From: Hyphomicrobiales bacterium
GTDB lineage: Bacteria; Pseudomonadota; Alphaproteobacteria; Rhizobiales; Beijerinckiaceae
Assembly: GCA_004144595.1 (NCBI GenBank)
Contig: SEEM01000010.1
Location: 29,482 to 93,481 of the forward strand
Direction: 5' to 3'
Length of the DNA stretch: 64,000 bases
The position numbers and the translations under genes are program-made. Below the pieces are notes generated by a model. It was given only the letters and a program-made list of their open reading frames with translations, was not told the origin of the DNA and made no database searches. Positions 1 through 11,946 of this stretch are shown in pieces; position 1 is the first letter of the stretch, and each line of letters begins with the position of its first letter.

Positions 1-924
1 GAATATGTCCGGGAGCGTGAGGCGCTGCAGCGCGCCGTCGACGAGGCCTATGAGGCCAAGCTCATCGGCAAGGACAACGTCCACGGCTATCCCTTTGATC
101 TCTATGTGCATCACGGCGCCGGCGCCTATATCTGCGGCGAGGAGACGGCGCTGCTGGAGAGCCTCGAGGGCAAGAAGGGCATGCCGCGCCTGAAGCCGCC
201 ATTCCCGGCCAATATGGGCCTCTATGGCTGCCCGACCACGGTCAACAACGTCGAGTCTATCGCGGTCGCCCCGACCATCCTGCGCCGCGGCGCGAGCTGG
301 TTCTCCTCGCTCGGCACGCCGAACAATGTCGGCACCAAGCTCTTCTGCGTCTCGGGCCATGTGAACAAGCCCTGCAACGTCGAAGAGGCGATGGGCATCC
401 CCTTCCGCGAGCTGATCGACAAGCATTGCGGCGGCATCCGCGGCGGCTGGGACAATCTCAAGGCGGTCATCCCCGGCGGTTCCTCGGTGCGCATGGTGCC
501 GGCCGAGCAGATCATCGACACGCCGATGGATTTCGACTCGCTCTCGAAGCTGCGCTCCGGCCTTGGCACCGCGGCGGTGATCGTGATGGACAAGTCGACC
601 GACATCGTCCGCGCCATCGCCCGCATCAGCCATTTCTACAAGCATGAGAGCTGCGGCCAGTGCACGCCCTGCCGCGAGGGCACGGGCTGGATGTGGCGCG
701 TCATGGAGCGCATGGCCGAGGGCCGCGCCCAGAAGCGCGAGATCGACATGCTGCTCGACGTCACCAAGCAGATCGAGGGCCACACCATCTGCGCGCTCGG
801 CGACGCCGCCGCCTGGCCGATCCAGGGCCTGATCGCGCATTTCCGTCACGAGATCGAGCAGCGCATCGACGACTATGCCGCCAACCCGCACAGCGAGCCT
901 GTGCGCCTGATGGCGGCGGAGTGA
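1..924 (+). CDS. nuoF: NADH-quinone oxidoreductase subunit F (5' truncated by window edge)
   Basis: Frame 1 is open from base 1; [24 protein letters not shown] and [18 protein letters not shown] 4Fe-4S motif; followed by nuoG. Confidence 0.97.
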   Translation, partial: EYVREREALQRAVDEAYEAKLIGKDNVHGYPFDLYVHHGAGAYICGEETALLESLEGKKGMPRLKPPFPANMGLYGCPTTVNNVESIAVAPTILRRGASWFSSLGTPNNVGTKLFCVSGHVNKPCNVEEAMGIPFRELIDKHCGGIRGGWDNLKAVIPGGSSVRMVPAEQIIDTPMDFDSLSKLRSGLGTAAVIVMDKSTDIVRAIARISHFYKHESCGQCTPCREGTGWMWRVMERMAEGRAQKREIDMLLDVTKQIEGHTICALGDAAAWPIQGLIAHFRHEIEQRIDDYAANPHSEPVRLMAAE

Positions 925-928
925 GACC

Positions 929-3007
929 ATGACGAAACTCCTCATCGACGGCATCGAGGTCGACGTTCCCGCCGAGTACACCGTGCTCCAGGCCTGCGAG
1001 GCGGCGGGCGTCGAGGTGCCGCGCTTCTGCTTCCACGAGCGCCTCTCGATCGCCGGCAACTGCCGCATGTGCCTCGTCGAGGTGAAGGGTGGCCCGCCGA
1101 AGCCGCAGGCCTCCTGCGCCATCGGCGTGCGCGACCTGCGCCCGGGCCCGAACGGCGAGCCGCCGGTCGTCCTGACCAAGTCGCCGATGGTCAAGAAGGC
1201 GCGCGAAGGGGTGATGGAGTTCCTGCTCATCAACCACCCGCTCGACTGCCCGATCTGTGACCAGGGCGGCGAATGCGACCTGCAGGACCAGGCGATGGCC
1301 TATGGCGCGGATACCTCGCGCTATGCCGAGAACAAGCGCGCGGTCGAGGACAAGTATATCGGTCCGCTGGTCAAGACGCAGATGACGCGCTGCATCCAGT
1401 GCACGCGCTGCGTTCGCTTCACCACCGAGGTTGCCGGCGCCTCCGATCTCGGCGCCATTGGCCGCGGCGAGGACATGGAGATCACGACCTATCTCGAGCA
1501 GGCGATGTCGTCGGAGCTGCAAAGCAACGTCGTCGATCTCTGCCCGGTCGGCGCGCTGACCTCGAAACCCTACCAGAACAAGGCGCGGCCCTGGGAGCTC
1601 TCCAAGACCGAGAGCATCGACGTGATGGACGCCGTCGGCTCGGCCATCCGCGTCGACTCGCGCGGCAAGGAAGTGATGCGCATCCTGCCTCGCCTCAACG
1701 AGGCGGTGAACGAGGAGTGGATCTCCGACAAGACCCGACATGTCGCCGACGGCCTGCGCACGCAGCGGCTCGACCGGCCCTATATCCGCGAGAACGGCCG
1801 CCTGCGACCGGCGAGCTGGAACGAGGCCTTCGCCGCCATCGCCGCCAAGGTGAAGGCTGCCGCCCCCGACAGGATCGGTGCCATCGCCGGCGATCTCGCT
1901 GCGGTCGAGGAGATGTTCGCGCTGAAGGGCCTGATCGTTTCGCTGGGCTCCACCAATCTCGATGCCCGGCAAGACGGCACGAAGCTTCATCCGAAATTCG
2001 GCCGCGCCTCCTACGTCCTCAACGCCGGCATCGCCGGCATCGAGGACGCGACCTCGCTCCTGATCATCGGCTCGAACCCGCGTCGCGAGGCGCCGATCCT
2101 GAACGCCCGCATCCGCAAGCGCTGGCTGCGCGGTGATCTCAAGGTCTCGGTCATCGGCGAGAAGGCCGACCTGACCTACACCCACGATTATCTCGGCGCC
2201 GGCCCGGAGACGCTGGCCGATGTCGTGAAGTCGGCCCAGGCCGCCGGCGGCAAGCCGATGGTGCTGGTCGGGCAGGGCGCTCTCGCCCGCACTGACGGCG
2301 AGGCCGTGCTCTCGCTCGCCGCCAAGGCCGCGCAGGCGCTGGGCGCCGCCACCGAAGGCTGGAACGGCTTCGGCGTGATCCACACCGCCGCTTCCCGCGT
2401 CGGCGCGCTTGATCTCGGCTTCGTGCCGCAAGAAAACGCTGATGGATCGGGCGGCAAGGATGTCGCGGCTATGATCCAGCCGGGTGCGCTCGACGTGCTC
2501 TTCCTGCTCGGCGCCGACGAGATCGAGGTGCCGGAAGGCGCCTTCGTCGTCTATCAGGGCACGCATGGCGACAAGGGCGCTCACCGCGCCGATGTCATCC
2601 TGCCGGGCGCCGCCTATACCGAGAAATCCGGCACCTACGTGAACACGGAAGGCCGTGTCCAGATGGGCGACCGCGCCACATTCCCGCCGGGCGATGCCCG
2701 TGAGGATTGGGCGATCCTGCGTGCACTTTCCGCGACGCTGGGCAAGACGCTGCCCTTCGACTCGCTCGCCGGCCTGCGCAAGGCGCTCTACGAGGCGCAT
2801 CCGCATTTCGCCGCGCTCGACGGCCTGCCGGCCAACGATGCGGCCGCGATCGGCTCTCTCGCCGGCCTTGGCGGCAAGACCGACAAGGCGGGCTTCGCCC
2901 CGGTCGTCGCCGATTTCTATCAGACCAACCCGATCGCGCGGGCCTCCGCCGTGATGGCGGAATGCTCGGCGCTGGCCTCCGGCCGGCACCAGCAGGCGGC
3001 GGAGTAA
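929..3007 (+). CDS. nuoG: NADH-quinone oxidoreductase subunit G
   Basis: 2Fe-2S motif [44 protein letters not shown]; operon position. Confidence 0.97.
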   Translation: MTKLLIDGIEVDVPAEYTVLQACEAAGVEVPRFCFHERLSIAGNCRMCLVEVKGGPPKPQASCAIGVRDLRPGPNGEPPVVLTKSPMVKKAREGVMEFLLINHPLDCPICDQGGECDLQDQAMAYGADTSRYAENKRAVEDKYIGPLVKTQMTRCIQCTRCVRFTTEVAGASDLGAIGRGEDMEITTYLEQAMSSELQSNVVDLCPVGALTSKPYQNKARPWELSKTESIDVMDAVGSAIRVDSRGKEVMRILPRLNEAVNEEWISDKTRHVADGLRTQRLDRPYIRENGRLRPASWNEAFAAIAAKVKAAAPDRIGAIAGDLAAVEEMFALKGLIVSLGSTNLDARQDGTKLHPKFGRASYVLNAGIAGIEDATSLLIIGSNPRREAPILNARIRKRWLRGDLKVSVIGEKADLTYTHDYLGAGPETLADVVKSAQAAGGKPMVLVGQGALARTDGEAVLSLAAKAAQALGAATEGWNGFGVIHTAASRVGALDLGFVPQENADGSGGKDVAAMIQPGALDVLFLLGADEIEVPEGAFVVYQGTHGDKGAHRADVILPGAAYTEKSGTYVNTEGRVQMGDRATFPPGDAREDWAILRALSATLGKTLPFDSLAGLRKALYEAHPHFAALDGLPANDAAAIGSLAGLGGKTDKAGFAPVVADFYQTNPIARASAVMAECSALASGRHQQAAE

Positions 3008-3013
3008 GCGGCC

Positions 3014-4066
3014 ATGAACTGGGACCTCGTCCTCGATATCGCGATCATCCTCGGCAAGAGCCTGCTGCTGCTGGTCTGCCTGCTGGTCTTCATCGCCTAT
3101 ATCCTGCTGGCCGACCGCAAGGTCTGGGCGGCGGTTCAGCTCCGCCGCGGCCCGAACGTCGTCGGCCCCTGGGGCCTGTTCCAGAGCTTCGCGGACCTGA
3201 TTAAGTTCGCGCTCAAGGAGCCGATCATTCCGTCCGGCGCCAACAAAGGCATCTTCCTGCTGGCGCCGTTCATCTCCTGCCTCTTGGCGCTCGGCGCCTG
3301 GGCGGTGATCCCGGTGGCGGAAGGCTGGGCGATCGCCGACATCAATGTCGGCGTGCTCTACATCCTCGCGATCTCCTCGCTCGGCGTCTACGGCATCATC
3401 ATGGCCGGCTGGGCCTCGAACTCGAAATACCCGTTCATGAGCGCGCTGCGCTCGGCGGCGCAGATGGTCTCCTACGAGGTCTCCATCGGCTTCGTCATCA
3501 TCACCGTGCTGCTCTGCGTCGGCTCGCTGAACCTCTCGGCCGTGGTCGAGGCTCAAGCGAACCGCGGCCTTGCCCATGCTCTCGGCGTGCCGTGGCTTTC
3601 GATCCTGAACTGGTACTTCATCCCGCTCTTCCCGATGTTCGTGGTCTTCTTCATCTCGGCGCTGGCCGAGACGAACCGGCCGCCCTTCGATCTGGCCGAG
3701 GCGGAATCCGAGCTCGTGGCGGGCTTCATGGTGGAGTATTCCTCGACGCCGTACCTGCTGTTCATGCTCGGCGAATACGTGGCGATCATGACCATGTGCT
3801 CGCTGACCACGATCCTCTTCCTCGGCGGCTGGGCGCCGCCGGTCGCGCTGCCGCCCTTCACCTGGCTGCCCGGCGTGTTCTGGTTCGCCCTCAAGGTCTG
3901 CCTCGTGTTCTTCATGTTCGCGCTGGTGAAGGCCTTCGTGCCGCGCTACCGCTACGACCAGTTGATGCGCCTGGGCTGGAAGGTCTTCCTGCCGCTCTCG
4001 CTCGCCTGCGTGGTGATCGTGGCGCTGGTGTTGCAGTTGACCGGCTGGGGTCCGGTCGCGGGATGA
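3014..4066 (+). CDS. nuoH: NADH-quinone oxidoreductase subunit H
   Basis: [50 protein letters not shown] motifs. Confidence 0.97.
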   Translation: MNWDLVLDIAIILGKSLLLLVCLLVFIAYILLADRKVWAAVQLRRGPNVVGPWGLFQSFADLIKFALKEPIIPSGANKGIFLLAPFISCLLALGAWAVIPVAEGWAIADINVGVLYILAISSLGVYGIIMAGWASNSKYPFMSALRSAAQMVSYEVSIGFVIITVLLCVGSLNLSAVVEAQANRGLAHALGVPWLSILNWYFIPLFPMFVVFFISALAETNRPPFDLAEAESELVAGFMVEYSSTPYLLFMLGEYVAIMTMCSLTTILFLGGWAPPVALPPFTWLPGVFWFALKVCLVFFMFALVKAFVPRYRYDQLMRLGWKVFLPLSLACVVIVALVLQLTGWGPVAG

Positions 4067-4299
4067 GTTGGGCCGGCCCGCTCGGTGCCCTGATCGGCTT
4101 CGGGCTCGGCCTGCTGGAATACCGGCTGATGTCGGCTGTGGTGATCGGAGCGCTCCGGCGCACGGATCGCTCGGTGACAGAGGCCGAGAAGGCGGATTAC
4201 GAGCGCCGCATCCGCATCTTGCGGGCGGTTTTGGTTGTGATGACGATCGGCTTGATGCCGATCTTGGGTTTCGTGATCGGCCGGGCTTTGTTCGGCTGA
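4063..4299 (+). CDS. Small (78 aa) predicted membrane protein inside the nuo operon
   Basis: ATGA overlap with nuoH stop (ATG at 4063, nuoH TGA 4064-4066); [27 protein letters not shown]...[22 protein letters not shown] with two hydrophobic segments. Confidence 0.75.
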   Translation: MSWAGPLGALIGFGLGLLEYRLMSAVVIGALRRTDRSVTEAEKADYERRIRILRAVLVVMTIGLMPILGFVIGRALFG

Positions 4300-4319
4300 G
4301 GATGTAAAGGACGAAGGCG

Positions 4320-4808
4320 ATGTCACTCGCGCAAGCCGCAAGGGGCCTGCTGCTGAAGGAGTTCGTCGGGGCTATCGGCCTGTCGATGCGCTACTTCTTC
4401 AAGCCGAAGGCGACGCTGAACTACCCGTTCGAAAAGGGCCAGCTCTCGCCGCGCTTCCGTGGCGAGCATGCGTTGCGCCGCTATCCGAACGGCGAGGAGC
4501 GCTGCATCGCGTGCAAGCTCTGCGAGGCGATCTGCCCGGCGCAGGCCATCACCATCGAGGCCGGCCCGCGCCGCAACGACGGCACGCGCCGCACCACCCG
4601 TTACGACATCGACATGACCAAATGCATCTACTGCGGCTTCTGCCAGGAAGCCTGCCCGGTCGATGCGATCGTCGAGGGGCCGAATTTCGAGTTCGCGACC
4701 GAGACCCGCGAGGAGCTGTTCTACGACAAGGACAAGCTGCTCGCGAACGGCGCGCGCTGGGAACGCGAGATCGCGCGGAATATCGCGATGGACTCGCCCT
4801 ATCGGTAG
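4320..4808 (+). CDS. nuoI: NADH-quinone oxidoreductase subunit I
   Basis: Two CxxCxxCxxxCP ferredoxin motifs: [32 protein letters not shown]. Confidence 0.97.
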   Translation: MSLAQAARGLLLKEFVGAIGLSMRYFFKPKATLNYPFEKGQLSPRFRGEHALRRYPNGEERCIACKLCEAICPAQAITIEAGPRRNDGTRRTTRYDIDMTKCIYCGFCQEACPVDAIVEGPNFEFATETREELFYDKDKLLANGARWEREIARNIAMDSPYR

Positions 4809-4817
4809 TTGAAGCGC

Positions 4818-4882
4818 CGTCATGCTCGGGCTTGACCCGAGCATCTCTTGCCGGAGATTCTCGGGTCAAGCCCGAGAATGTC
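4818..4882. repeat. Tandem pair of REP-like hairpins (ATGCTCGGG-cttga-CCCGAGCAT and ATTCTCGGG-tcaag-CCCGAGAAT)
   Basis: Perfect inverted repeats at 4822-4844 and 4857-4879 between nuoI and nuoJ. Confidence 0.85.
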
Positions 4883-5030
4883 GCCCTTAGAACGAGACCA
4901 GACCCGTCGCGCGGTTGTCCCGCCCGGCGGGCCTGATTATAGACGCTCCAAATTGCGCCGGGCTTTTTGAGTCCCGGAGCACGAACCAAACGAGGACCGC
5001 GCCGAAAAGGGGCGGGAAGGGCTGGCCGAG

Positions 5031-5654
5031 ATGAATGCCGCAGCGGCTTTCTTCTATCTCTTCGCAGGGGTGACCGTGGCATCCGCCTTCATGGTGGTGA
5101 CCTCGCGCAACCCCGTGCATTCGGTGCTTTACCTGATCCTGGCCTTCGTCAACGCGGCCGGGCTGTTCATGCTGCTGGGCGCCGAGTTCCTCGCGATGCT
5201 GCTGGTCGTCGTCTATGTCGGCGCCGTCGCGGTGCTCTTCCTCTTCGTGGTGATGATGCTCGACGTCGATTTCGCCGAGTTCCGCCAGGGCTTCCTGAAC
5301 TATCTGCCGATCGGCGCGCTGATCGGCTTCATCTTCGCCGTCGAGCTGCTGCTTGTCGTCGGTGCCTGGGTCATCGATCCCCAGATCGTCAAGGCGCCGG
5401 TTGCGGCGATCCCTGTGGGCATCTCGAATACCGAGGCGCTCGGCCGCGTGCTCTACACGCAGTATATCTATTACTTCCAGGCGGCCGGCCTCGTGCTGCT
5501 CGTCGCCATGATCGGCGCGATCGTGCTGACCCTGCGCGACCGTCCCGGCATTAAGCGCCAGCACGTGCCGACGCAGAACGCCCGCACCAAGGACGCGGCG
5601 ATGGCGGTCAAGCAGGTGCCGTCGCGCACTGGCGTCCCCGAGGAGATGGCGTGA
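5031..5654 (+). CDS. nuoJ: NADH-quinone oxidoreductase subunit J
   Basis: [59 protein letters not shown]. Confidence 0.96.
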   Translation: MNAAAAFFYLFAGVTVASAFMVVTSRNPVHSVLYLILAFVNAAGLFMLLGAEFLAMLLVVVYVGAVAVLFLFVVMMLDVDFAEFRQGFLNYLPIGALIGFIFAVELLLVVGAWVIDPQIVKAPVAAIPVGISNTEALGRVLYTQYIYYFQAAGLVLLVAMIGAIVLTLRDRPGIKRQHVPTQNARTKDAAMAVKQVPSRTGVPEEMA

Positions 5655-5962
5655 TGACGATCGGACTGGGCCACTACCTCGCCGTCAGCGCCATACTGTT
5701 CACGCTCGGCGTGCTCGGCATCTTCATCAACCGCAAGAACGTCATCGTCATCCTGATGTCGGTCGAGCTCATCCTGCTCTCGGTCAATATCAACTTCGTC
5801 GCCTTCTCGAGCTTCCTGAACGACATCGTCGGCCAGGTCTTTGCGCTGCTCGTGCTCACGGTGGCGGCGGCTGAGGCCGCGATCGGTCTCGCCATTCTCG
5901 TCGTCTACTTCCGAAATCGCGGCACGATCGCGGTGGAAGACATCAACATGATGAAAGGCTGA
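5654..5962 (+). CDS. nuoK: NADH-quinone oxidoreductase subunit K
   Basis: [33 protein letters not shown]; overlaps the nuoJ stop. Confidence 0.97.
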   Translation: MTIGLGHYLAVSAILFTLGVLGIFINRKNVIVILMSVELILLSVNINFVAFSSFLNDIVGQVFALLVLTVAAAEAAIGLAILVVYFRNRGTIAVEDINMMKG

Positions 5963-5991
5963 GCGCGCCCCAGCGCCTGGACCTCACTGCC

Positions 5992-8001
5992 ATGTATCAC
6001 GCGATCGTCTTCCTTCCCCTCATCGGCTTCCTGATCGCCGGCCTGTTCGGCCGGCTGATCGGCGCGCGCGGCTCCGAGATCGTCACGACCTCGCTGCTGA
6101 TGGTCTCCGCCGCGCTGTCCTGGGTCGCGCTCACCCAAGTCGGCTTCGGCTCCGGCACGACCCGCGTGCAGGTCGCGAGCTGGATTTCCTCCGGCCAATT
6201 GCAGGTCGACTGGGCCTTTCGCATCGATACGCTGACGGCGGTCATGCTGGTCGTGGTCAACACGGTCTCCAGCCTCGTGCACCTTTACTCGATCGGCTAC
6301 ATGCACGAGGACGAGCACCGCTCGCGCTTCTTCGCCTATCTCTCGCTCTTCACCTTCGCCATGCTGATGCTGGTGACGGCCGACAATCTGCTGCAGATGT
6401 TCTTCGGCTGGGAAGGCGTGGGCCTGGCTTCCTATCTTCTGATCGGCTTCTGGTACCAGAAGCCCTCGGCCAATGCGGCGGCGATGAAGGCATTCATCGT
6501 CAACCGCGTCGGCGATTTCGGCTTCCTGCTCGGCATCTTCCTGATCTTCGTGCTCTTCGGCGCCGTCACCTTCGACGCGATATTCCCGCGCGCCGGCGAG
6601 ATGGTGAGCCAGAGCTTCCGCTTCCTCGGCTATGACTGGAACGCGCTCACCCTGACCTGCCTGCTGCTCTTCATGGGCGCCATGGGCAAGTCGGCGCAGT
6701 TCCTGCTGCACACCTGGCTGCCGGACGCGATGGAAGGCCCGACCCCGGTCTCGGCTCTCATCCACGCCGCGACCATGGTCACGGCCGGCGTGTTCATGGT
6801 GGCGCGTCTCTCGCCGATCTTCGAATACGCTCCCGTCGCGCTCACCGTCGTCGTCGTGATCGGCGCCACTACCGCCTTCTTCGCGGCGACGGTCGGCCTC
6901 GTGCAGAACGACATCAAGCGCGTCATCGCCTATTCGACCTGCTCGCAGCTCGGCTACATGTTCGTCGCGCTCGGCGTCGGCAATTACGGCGCCGGCATCT
7001 TCCACCTCTTCACCCACGCCTTCTTTAAGGCGCTGCTGTTCTTGGGCGCGGGCTCGGTCATCCACGCGATGCATCACGAGCAGGACATGCGTCACATGGG
7101 CGGGCTCAGGAAGCACATCCCGTTGACCGCTGCCGCCATGACGATCGGCACGCTGGCGCTGACCGGCTTCCCGGGCTTCGCCGGCTATTTCTCGAAGGAT
7201 GCGGTCATCGAGAGCGCCTATGCCTCGGTGGCGCATGGCGGCTTCGCCTCCTCATACGCCTTCGTACTGCTGGTCGTCGCTGCCTGCATGACTTCGTTCT
7301 ATTCCTGGCGCCTGTACTTCATGACCTTCGAGGGCAAGCCGCGCTGGGGTCATGGACACGCCGCACATGGTCACGGCCATGACGATCATGCGCATGCCGC
7401 TGATGGACATGACGATCACGGCCATGGCCATGACCACACGCCGCATGAGAGCCCCTTGGTGATGCTGATCCCGCTTGCGGTTCTGTCGCTCGGCGCGATC
7501 GCTGCCGGCTTCGCCTTCAAGGAAGCCTTCATCGGCCACGACTTCGAGCATTTCTGGAAGTCGGCCCTGTTCATGGGCAAGGAAAACCACATCCTGCACA
7601 CCATGCATGAAGTGCCGAAATGGGTCGTCTGGTCGCCCTTCGTGGCGATGGTGATCGGCTTCGCGCTCGCTTGGTACATGTATGTCCGGCGGCCGGAGAT
7701 CCCGGGCAAGCTGGCTGCCGCCAACCCGGCGCTCTACCGGTTCCTGCTCAACAAGTGGTATTTCGACGAGCTCTACGACTTCCTGTTCGTCCGGCCCGCG
7801 AAATGGCTCGGCCGCTTCCTCTGGAAGAAGGGCGATGGCTTCGTCATCGACGGCTTCGGCCCTGATGGTGTCTCGGCCCGCGTGGTGGACGTCACCAACC
7901 GGGTGGTCCGGCTGCAGACCGGTTATCTCTATCACTATGCCTTCGCCATGCTCATCGGCGTCGCTGGGCTCGTGACCTGGTATCTCGTGGCGCGCGGGTG
8001 A
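5992..8001 (+). CDS. nuoL: NADH-quinone oxidoreductase subunit L, with a His-rich loop
   Basis: [37 protein letters not shown]; His-rich insert [34 protein letters not shown]. Confidence 0.97.
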   Translation: MYHAIVFLPLIGFLIAGLFGRLIGARGSEIVTTSLLMVSAALSWVALTQVGFGSGTTRVQVASWISSGQLQVDWAFRIDTLTAVMLVVVNTVSSLVHLYSIGYMHEDEHRSRFFAYLSLFTFAMLMLVTADNLLQMFFGWEGVGLASYLLIGFWYQKPSANAAAMKAFIVNRVGDFGFLLGIFLIFVLFGAVTFDAIFPRAGEMVSQSFRFLGYDWNALTLTCLLLFMGAMGKSAQFLLHTWLPDAMEGPTPVSALIHAATMVTAGVFMVARLSPIFEYAPVALTVVVVIGATTAFFAATVGLVQNDIKRVIAYSTCSQLGYMFVALGVGNYGAGIFHLFTHAFFKALLFLGAGSVIHAMHHEQDMRHMGGLRKHIPLTAAAMTIGTLALTGFPGFAGYFSKDAVIESAYASVAHGGFASSYAFVLLVVAACMTSFYSWRLYFMTFEGKPRWGHGHAAHGHGHDDHAHAADGHDDHGHGHDHTPHESPLVMLIPLAVLSLGAIAAGFAFKEAFIGHDFEHFWKSALFMGKENHILHTMHEVPKWVVWSPFVAMVIGFALAWYMYVRRPEIPGKLAAANPALYRFLLNKWYFDELYDFLFVRPAKWLGRFLWKKGDGFVIDGFGPDGVSARVVDVTNRVVRLQTGYLYHYAFAMLIGVAGLVTWYLVARG

Positions 8002-8002
8002 G

Positions 8003-9523
8003 ATGATGTCCTTCTTCGGCTTCGGTATCCTCACCGGTCTTCTTGTTCTGCCGCTGGTCGGCGCGATCCTGATCCTCGTTCAGCGCGGCGATCAGTCCGC
8101 GGTCGATTCCAATGCGCGCTGGATCGCGCTGTTCACGACCGGCCTGACCTTCGTCCTCGCCTGTGTCGCGTGGGGTCGGTTCGACACCGCCAATCCCGGC
8201 TTCCAGCTTGTCGAGACCCACGCTTGGGTCTCCGACGCCATCAAGTTCAAGCTCGGCGTCGACGGCTTCTCCTTCCCCTTCATCGTGCTGACGGCCTTCC
8301 TGATGCCGTTCTGCATCCTGGCGTCCTGGACCTCGGTCGAGAAGCGGGTGCGCGAGTACATGATCGCCTTCCTGGTGCTGGAGGCGCTGATGATCGGCGT
8401 CTTCGCGGCGCTCGATCTCGTGCTGTTCTACCTGTTCTTCGAAGCCGGCCTGATCCCGATGTTCCTGATCATCGGCATCTGGGGCGGCAAGCGGCGCGTC
8501 TACGCCTCCTACAAGTTCTTCCTCTACACGCTGCTCGGCTCGGTGCTGATGCTGCTGGCCGTGATGGCGATGTACTGGAACGCCGGCACCACCGACATCC
8601 CGACGCTGCTGGCGCACAAGTTCCCGTCGCAGATGCAGCCCTGGCTGTGGCTCGCCTTCTTCGCCTCCTTCGCGGTGAAGATGCCGATGTGGCCGGTCCA
8701 TACCTGGCTGCCCGACGCCCACGTCGAGGCGCCGACCGCCGGCTCCGTCGTTCTGGCCGCGATCCTGCTGAAGATGGGTGGCTACGGCTTCATCCGCTTC
8801 TCGATCCCGATGTTCCCGGAAGCCTCGGCGCTGTTCGCGCCGCTGGTCTTTGCCCTCTCCGTCGTCGCCATCGTCTACACCTCGCTGGTGGCGCTGATGC
8901 AGGAGGACATGAAGAAGCTGATCGCCTATTCCTCGGTTGCCCATATGGGCTTCGTGACGATGGGCCTTTTCACCCTGACGCCGCAGGGCATCCAGGGCGC
9001 GATGTTCCAGATGGTCAGCCACGGCCTGGTCTCGGGCGCGCTCTTCCTCTGCGTCGGCGTGATCTACGACCGCATGCACACCCGCGAGATCGCTGCCTAT
9101 GGCGGCCTGGTCAACCGCATGCCGGCCTATGCCGTGGTCTTCATGATCTTCACCATGGCCAATGTCGGCCTGCCCGGCACGGCCGGCTTCGTCGGCGAGT
9201 TCCTGACACTGCTCGGCGCCTTCCGCGCCAACCCCTGGGTGGCTTTCATCGCGACCTCCGGCGTCATCCTCTCGGCGGCCTACGCGCTCTGGCTCTACCG
9301 CCGGGTCGTCTTCGGCGAGCTGGTGAAGCCTGAGCTGAAGGGCATCAAGGACCTGAATGCCCGCGAATATGCGACGCTGGTCCCGCTCGTCCTGCTGACG
9401 ATCTGGTACGGCGTACAGCCGCACACGATCCTCGACGCCTTCGCGGCGCCGACCGAAGCGCTCATCAAGAACTATCAGGCAGCCCTCGCCGTCGCGAAGA
9501 CGGCGCTGGCAGCCGCGCAGTAA
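8003..9523 (+). CDS. nuoM: NADH-quinone oxidoreductase subunit M
   Basis: [69 protein letters not shown]. Confidence 0.97.
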   Translation: MMSFFGFGILTGLLVLPLVGAILILVQRGDQSAVDSNARWIALFTTGLTFVLACVAWGRFDTANPGFQLVETHAWVSDAIKFKLGVDGFSFPFIVLTAFLMPFCILASWTSVEKRVREYMIAFLVLEALMIGVFAALDLVLFYLFFEAGLIPMFLIIGIWGGKRRVYASYKFFLYTLLGSVLMLLAVMAMYWNAGTTDIPTLLAHKFPSQMQPWLWLAFFASFAVKMPMWPVHTWLPDAHVEAPTAGSVVLAAILLKMGGYGFIRFSIPMFPEASALFAPLVFALSVVAIVYTSLVALMQEDMKKLIAYSSVAHMGFVTMGLFTLTPQGIQGAMFQMVSHGLVSGALFLCVGVIYDRMHTREIAAYGGLVNRMPAYAVVFMIFTMANVGLPGTAGFVGEFLTLLGAFRANPWVAFIATSGVILSAAYALWLYRRVVFGELVKPELKGIKDLNAREYATLVPLVLLTIWYGVQPHTILDAFAAPTEALIKNYQAALAVAKTALAAAQ

Positions 9524-9532
9524 GGTCTCGTC

Positions 9533-10960
9533 ATGGCTCTGCCCGCTCTCGGCCCGGCCCTGCCGGAAATCATCCTCGCCCTCGGCGCCATCACGATGGT
9601 GCTGGTCGGCGCGATCCAGGGCGAGCGCGCGACGCGCCTGCTCGAAGGGCTGGCGCTCGCTCTGCTCGCGGTTGCGCTGGTGCTGGTCGCCTCGGGCAGC
9701 GGCAAGATGCTGACCTTCAACGATGGCTTCATCGTCGACGGCTTCGCCCGCTTCATGAAGGTGCTGACCCTGCTCGGTGCCGGCGCCGCGATCCTGCTCT
9801 CGGCCGATACGCTGCGGCGCCAGGGCACGATGCGCTTCGAGTTCCCGATCCTCGTCGTGCTGGCGACCATCGGCATGATGATGATGATCTCGGCCAACGA
9901 TCTCATCAGCCTTTATGTCGGCCTCGAGTTGCAGTCGCTGGCGCTCTACGTCGTCGCCGCCTTCGATCGCGACAACGCGAAGTCGACGGAAGCCGGCCTG
10001 AAGTATTTCGTTCTCGGCGCGCTCTCCTCAGGCATGCTGCTCTATGGCGGTTCGCTGGTCTATGGCTTCACCGGCACCGTCACCTTCCCCGGCATCGCCG
10101 CGGCGACGGCCGGCGGCCATGTCGGCCTCGGCCTGATCTTCGGCATCGTCTTCATCGCGGCCGGCGTCGCATTCAAGATCTCGGCCGTGCCGTTCCACAT
10201 GTGGACCCCGGACGTCTACGAGGGCGCGCCGACCCCGGTCGCCGCCTTCTTCGCCTCGGCGCCCAAGATGGCTGCGATGGCGATGGTCATCCGCGTCTTC
10301 ATCGGCGCCTTCCCGGGCGCGATCCACGACTGGCGCCAGATCATTGTCTTCATCTCGATCGCCTCGATGGCGCTCGGCGCCTTCGCGGCGATCGGCCAGA
10401 CCAACATCAAGCGCCTGCTCGCCTATTCCTCGATCGCCAACATGGGCTACGCGCTGGTCGGCCTCGCCGCCGGCACGGCCGAGGGCGTGCAGGGCGTGAT
10501 GACTTATATGGCGATCTATCTCGCCACGACGCTCGCGGCCTTCGCCTGCGTGCTGATGATGCGCCGCGACGGCAAGCTGGTCGAGGATATCTCGGAACTC
10601 GCCGGCCTGTCCCGCACCAATGGCTGGATGGCGTTCGCGATGGCGATGATGATGTTCTCGCTCGCCGGCATCCCGCCGCTCGCCGGATTCTGGGCCAAGT
10701 GGTACGTCTTCCTGGCCGCGATCAACGCCAAGCTCTACGTGCTCGCCGTGATCGGCGTGCTGACCAGCGTCGTCGGCGCCTATTACTACCTGCGCCTCGT
10801 CAAGGTGATGTATTTCGAAGAGCCGAAGCCAGCCTTCGAGAAGGCCGATCTCGGCGTGCGGACCGTGCTGCTGATCTCGGCGCTCTTCGTGCTGGCGCTC
10901 TCGCTGGTTCCGGCGCCGCTGTTCGATTCGGCGGCCGCTGCGGCCAAGTCGCTGTTTTGA
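9533..10960 (+). CDS. nuoN: NADH-quinone oxidoreductase subunit N
   Basis: [50 protein letters not shown]. Confidence 0.97.
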   Translation: MALPALGPALPEIILALGAITMVLVGAIQGERATRLLEGLALALLAVALVLVASGSGKMLTFNDGFIVDGFARFMKVLTLLGAGAAILLSADTLRRQGTMRFEFPILVVLATIGMMMMISANDLISLYVGLELQSLALYVVAAFDRDNAKSTEAGLKYFVLGALSSGMLLYGGSLVYGFTGTVTFPGIAAATAGGHVGLGLIFGIVFIAAGVAFKISAVPFHMWTPDVYEGAPTPVAAFFASAPKMAAMAMVIRVFIGAFPGAIHDWRQIIVFISIASMALGAFAAIGQTNIKRLLAYSSIANMGYALVGLAAGTAEGVQGVMTYMAIYLATTLAAFACVLMMRRDGKLVEDISELAGLSRTNGWMAFAMAMMMFSLAGIPPLAGFWAKWYVFLAAINAKLYVLAVIGVLTSVVGAYYYLRLVKVMYFEEPKPAFEKADLGVRTVLLISALFVLALSLVPAPLFDSAAAAAKSLF

Positions 10961-10968
10961 CGCTTCCC

Positions 10969-11062
10969 CGTCATGGTCGGGCTTGTCCCGACCATCCGCG
11001 TTCTCGCTGGTCAAAGGTGGGGTTCAAGACGTGGATGCTCGCCACAAGGGCGAGCATGACGG
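10969..11062. repeat. REP-like element with two hairpins (ATGGTCGGG-cttgt-CCCGACCAT; ATGCTCGCC-acaag-GGCGAGCAT)
   Basis: Perfect inverted repeats at 10972-10994 and 11035-11057 between nuoN and birA; inverse copy at 57293-57376. Confidence 0.85.
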
Positions 11063-11077
11063 CGTGGACCGACAGCC

Positions 11078-11836
11078 ATGCTCGGTGAAGCGGCCCGCGC
11101 CGCGGGCTATCGTCTGATCGTCCGCGACGAGGTCGGCTCCACCATGGAGGAGGCGCGCCGCGCGCTGGACCAGGGCGAGCCCGGCAAACTCTGGATCGTC
11201 GCCCGCAGCCAGAATGCCGGCCGCGGCCGCCATGGTCGGCAATGGGGCTCTCCGCCCGGCAATCTCTACGCCAGCCTGCTGCTGACCGATCCGTGCGCGC
11301 CTGCATTGGCGCCGCAGCTCGGCTTCGTCGTGGGTCTCGCCCTGCATGACGCTGCCGCGAATCTGCTCGGTCCGGCAGCATCCGGCCTCCGGCTGAAATG
11401 GCCGAACGACCTCCTGCTGGACCGCGCCAAGACCTCCGGCCTGCTGCTGGAGGGCGAGAGCCGGGCAGGGCGCTTCAGCGTGTTCGTCGGCTGCGGCGTC
11501 AACATCGCGTCCTGTCCGACGGATACGCCTTACCAGGCGACCTTCCTCAAGGCCGCGGCTCCCCAGGCCAGTGTCGAAGCGGTTTTGACCGGCCTCAGCG
11601 ACGCTTTCGCCCGACGCTTCGCCATCTGGTCGCAACCGGGAGGCTTCGGCCCGATCCGCGCCGCCTGGCTGGAGCGCGCCGCCTTCCTCGGCGAGACCAT
11701 CACCATCCGCCTGCCCGAGGGGCCTCTCGCAGGCATCTTCGTCGGTCTCGACCCGAGCGGGCGCCTCGAACTCGAGACCGAGACCAGCCGCCGCGTGATC
11801 GATGCCGGGGACCTCTTCTTCGGCCCGCCGGGCTGA
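11078..11836 (+). CDS. birA: Biotin--[acetyl-CoA-carboxylase] ligase
   Basis: DEVGSTMEEARR, ARSQNAGRGRHGRQWGSPPGNLYASLLL, LRLKWPNDLLLD motifs. Confidence 0.93.
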   Translation: MLGEAARAAGYRLIVRDEVGSTMEEARRALDQGEPGKLWIVARSQNAGRGRHGRQWGSPPGNLYASLLLTDPCAPALAPQLGFVVGLALHDAAANLLGPAASGLRLKWPNDLLLDRAKTSGLLLEGESRAGRFSVFVGCGVNIASCPTDTPYQATFLKAAAPQASVEAVLTGLSDAFARRFAIWSQPGGFGPIRAAWLERAAFLGETITIRLPEGPLAGIFVGLDPSGRLELETETSRRVIDAGDLFFGPPG

Positions 11837-11946
11837 CCGCCCCATCTCTCCGGCCTCCGTCGATCTGGAGGCCGCCTTGCCGGCGTGCTAGGGCTCATTG
11901 CCATCACGCGGCATAGATCAAGCCATTGCCACAATCAGGATTGCCA

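Noticed and set aside
761-3577. 938-aa antisense ORF over nuoG/nuoH
   Set aside because: Low-complexity Arg/Ala/Asp/His-rich translation typical of the antisense frame in high-GC genes; plus-strand nuoG/nuoH are unambiguous
5905-9424. Large antisense ORFs (5905-7236 and 7952-9424) over nuoL/nuoM
   Set aside because: Shadow frames of high-GC coding DNA with no recognisable domains
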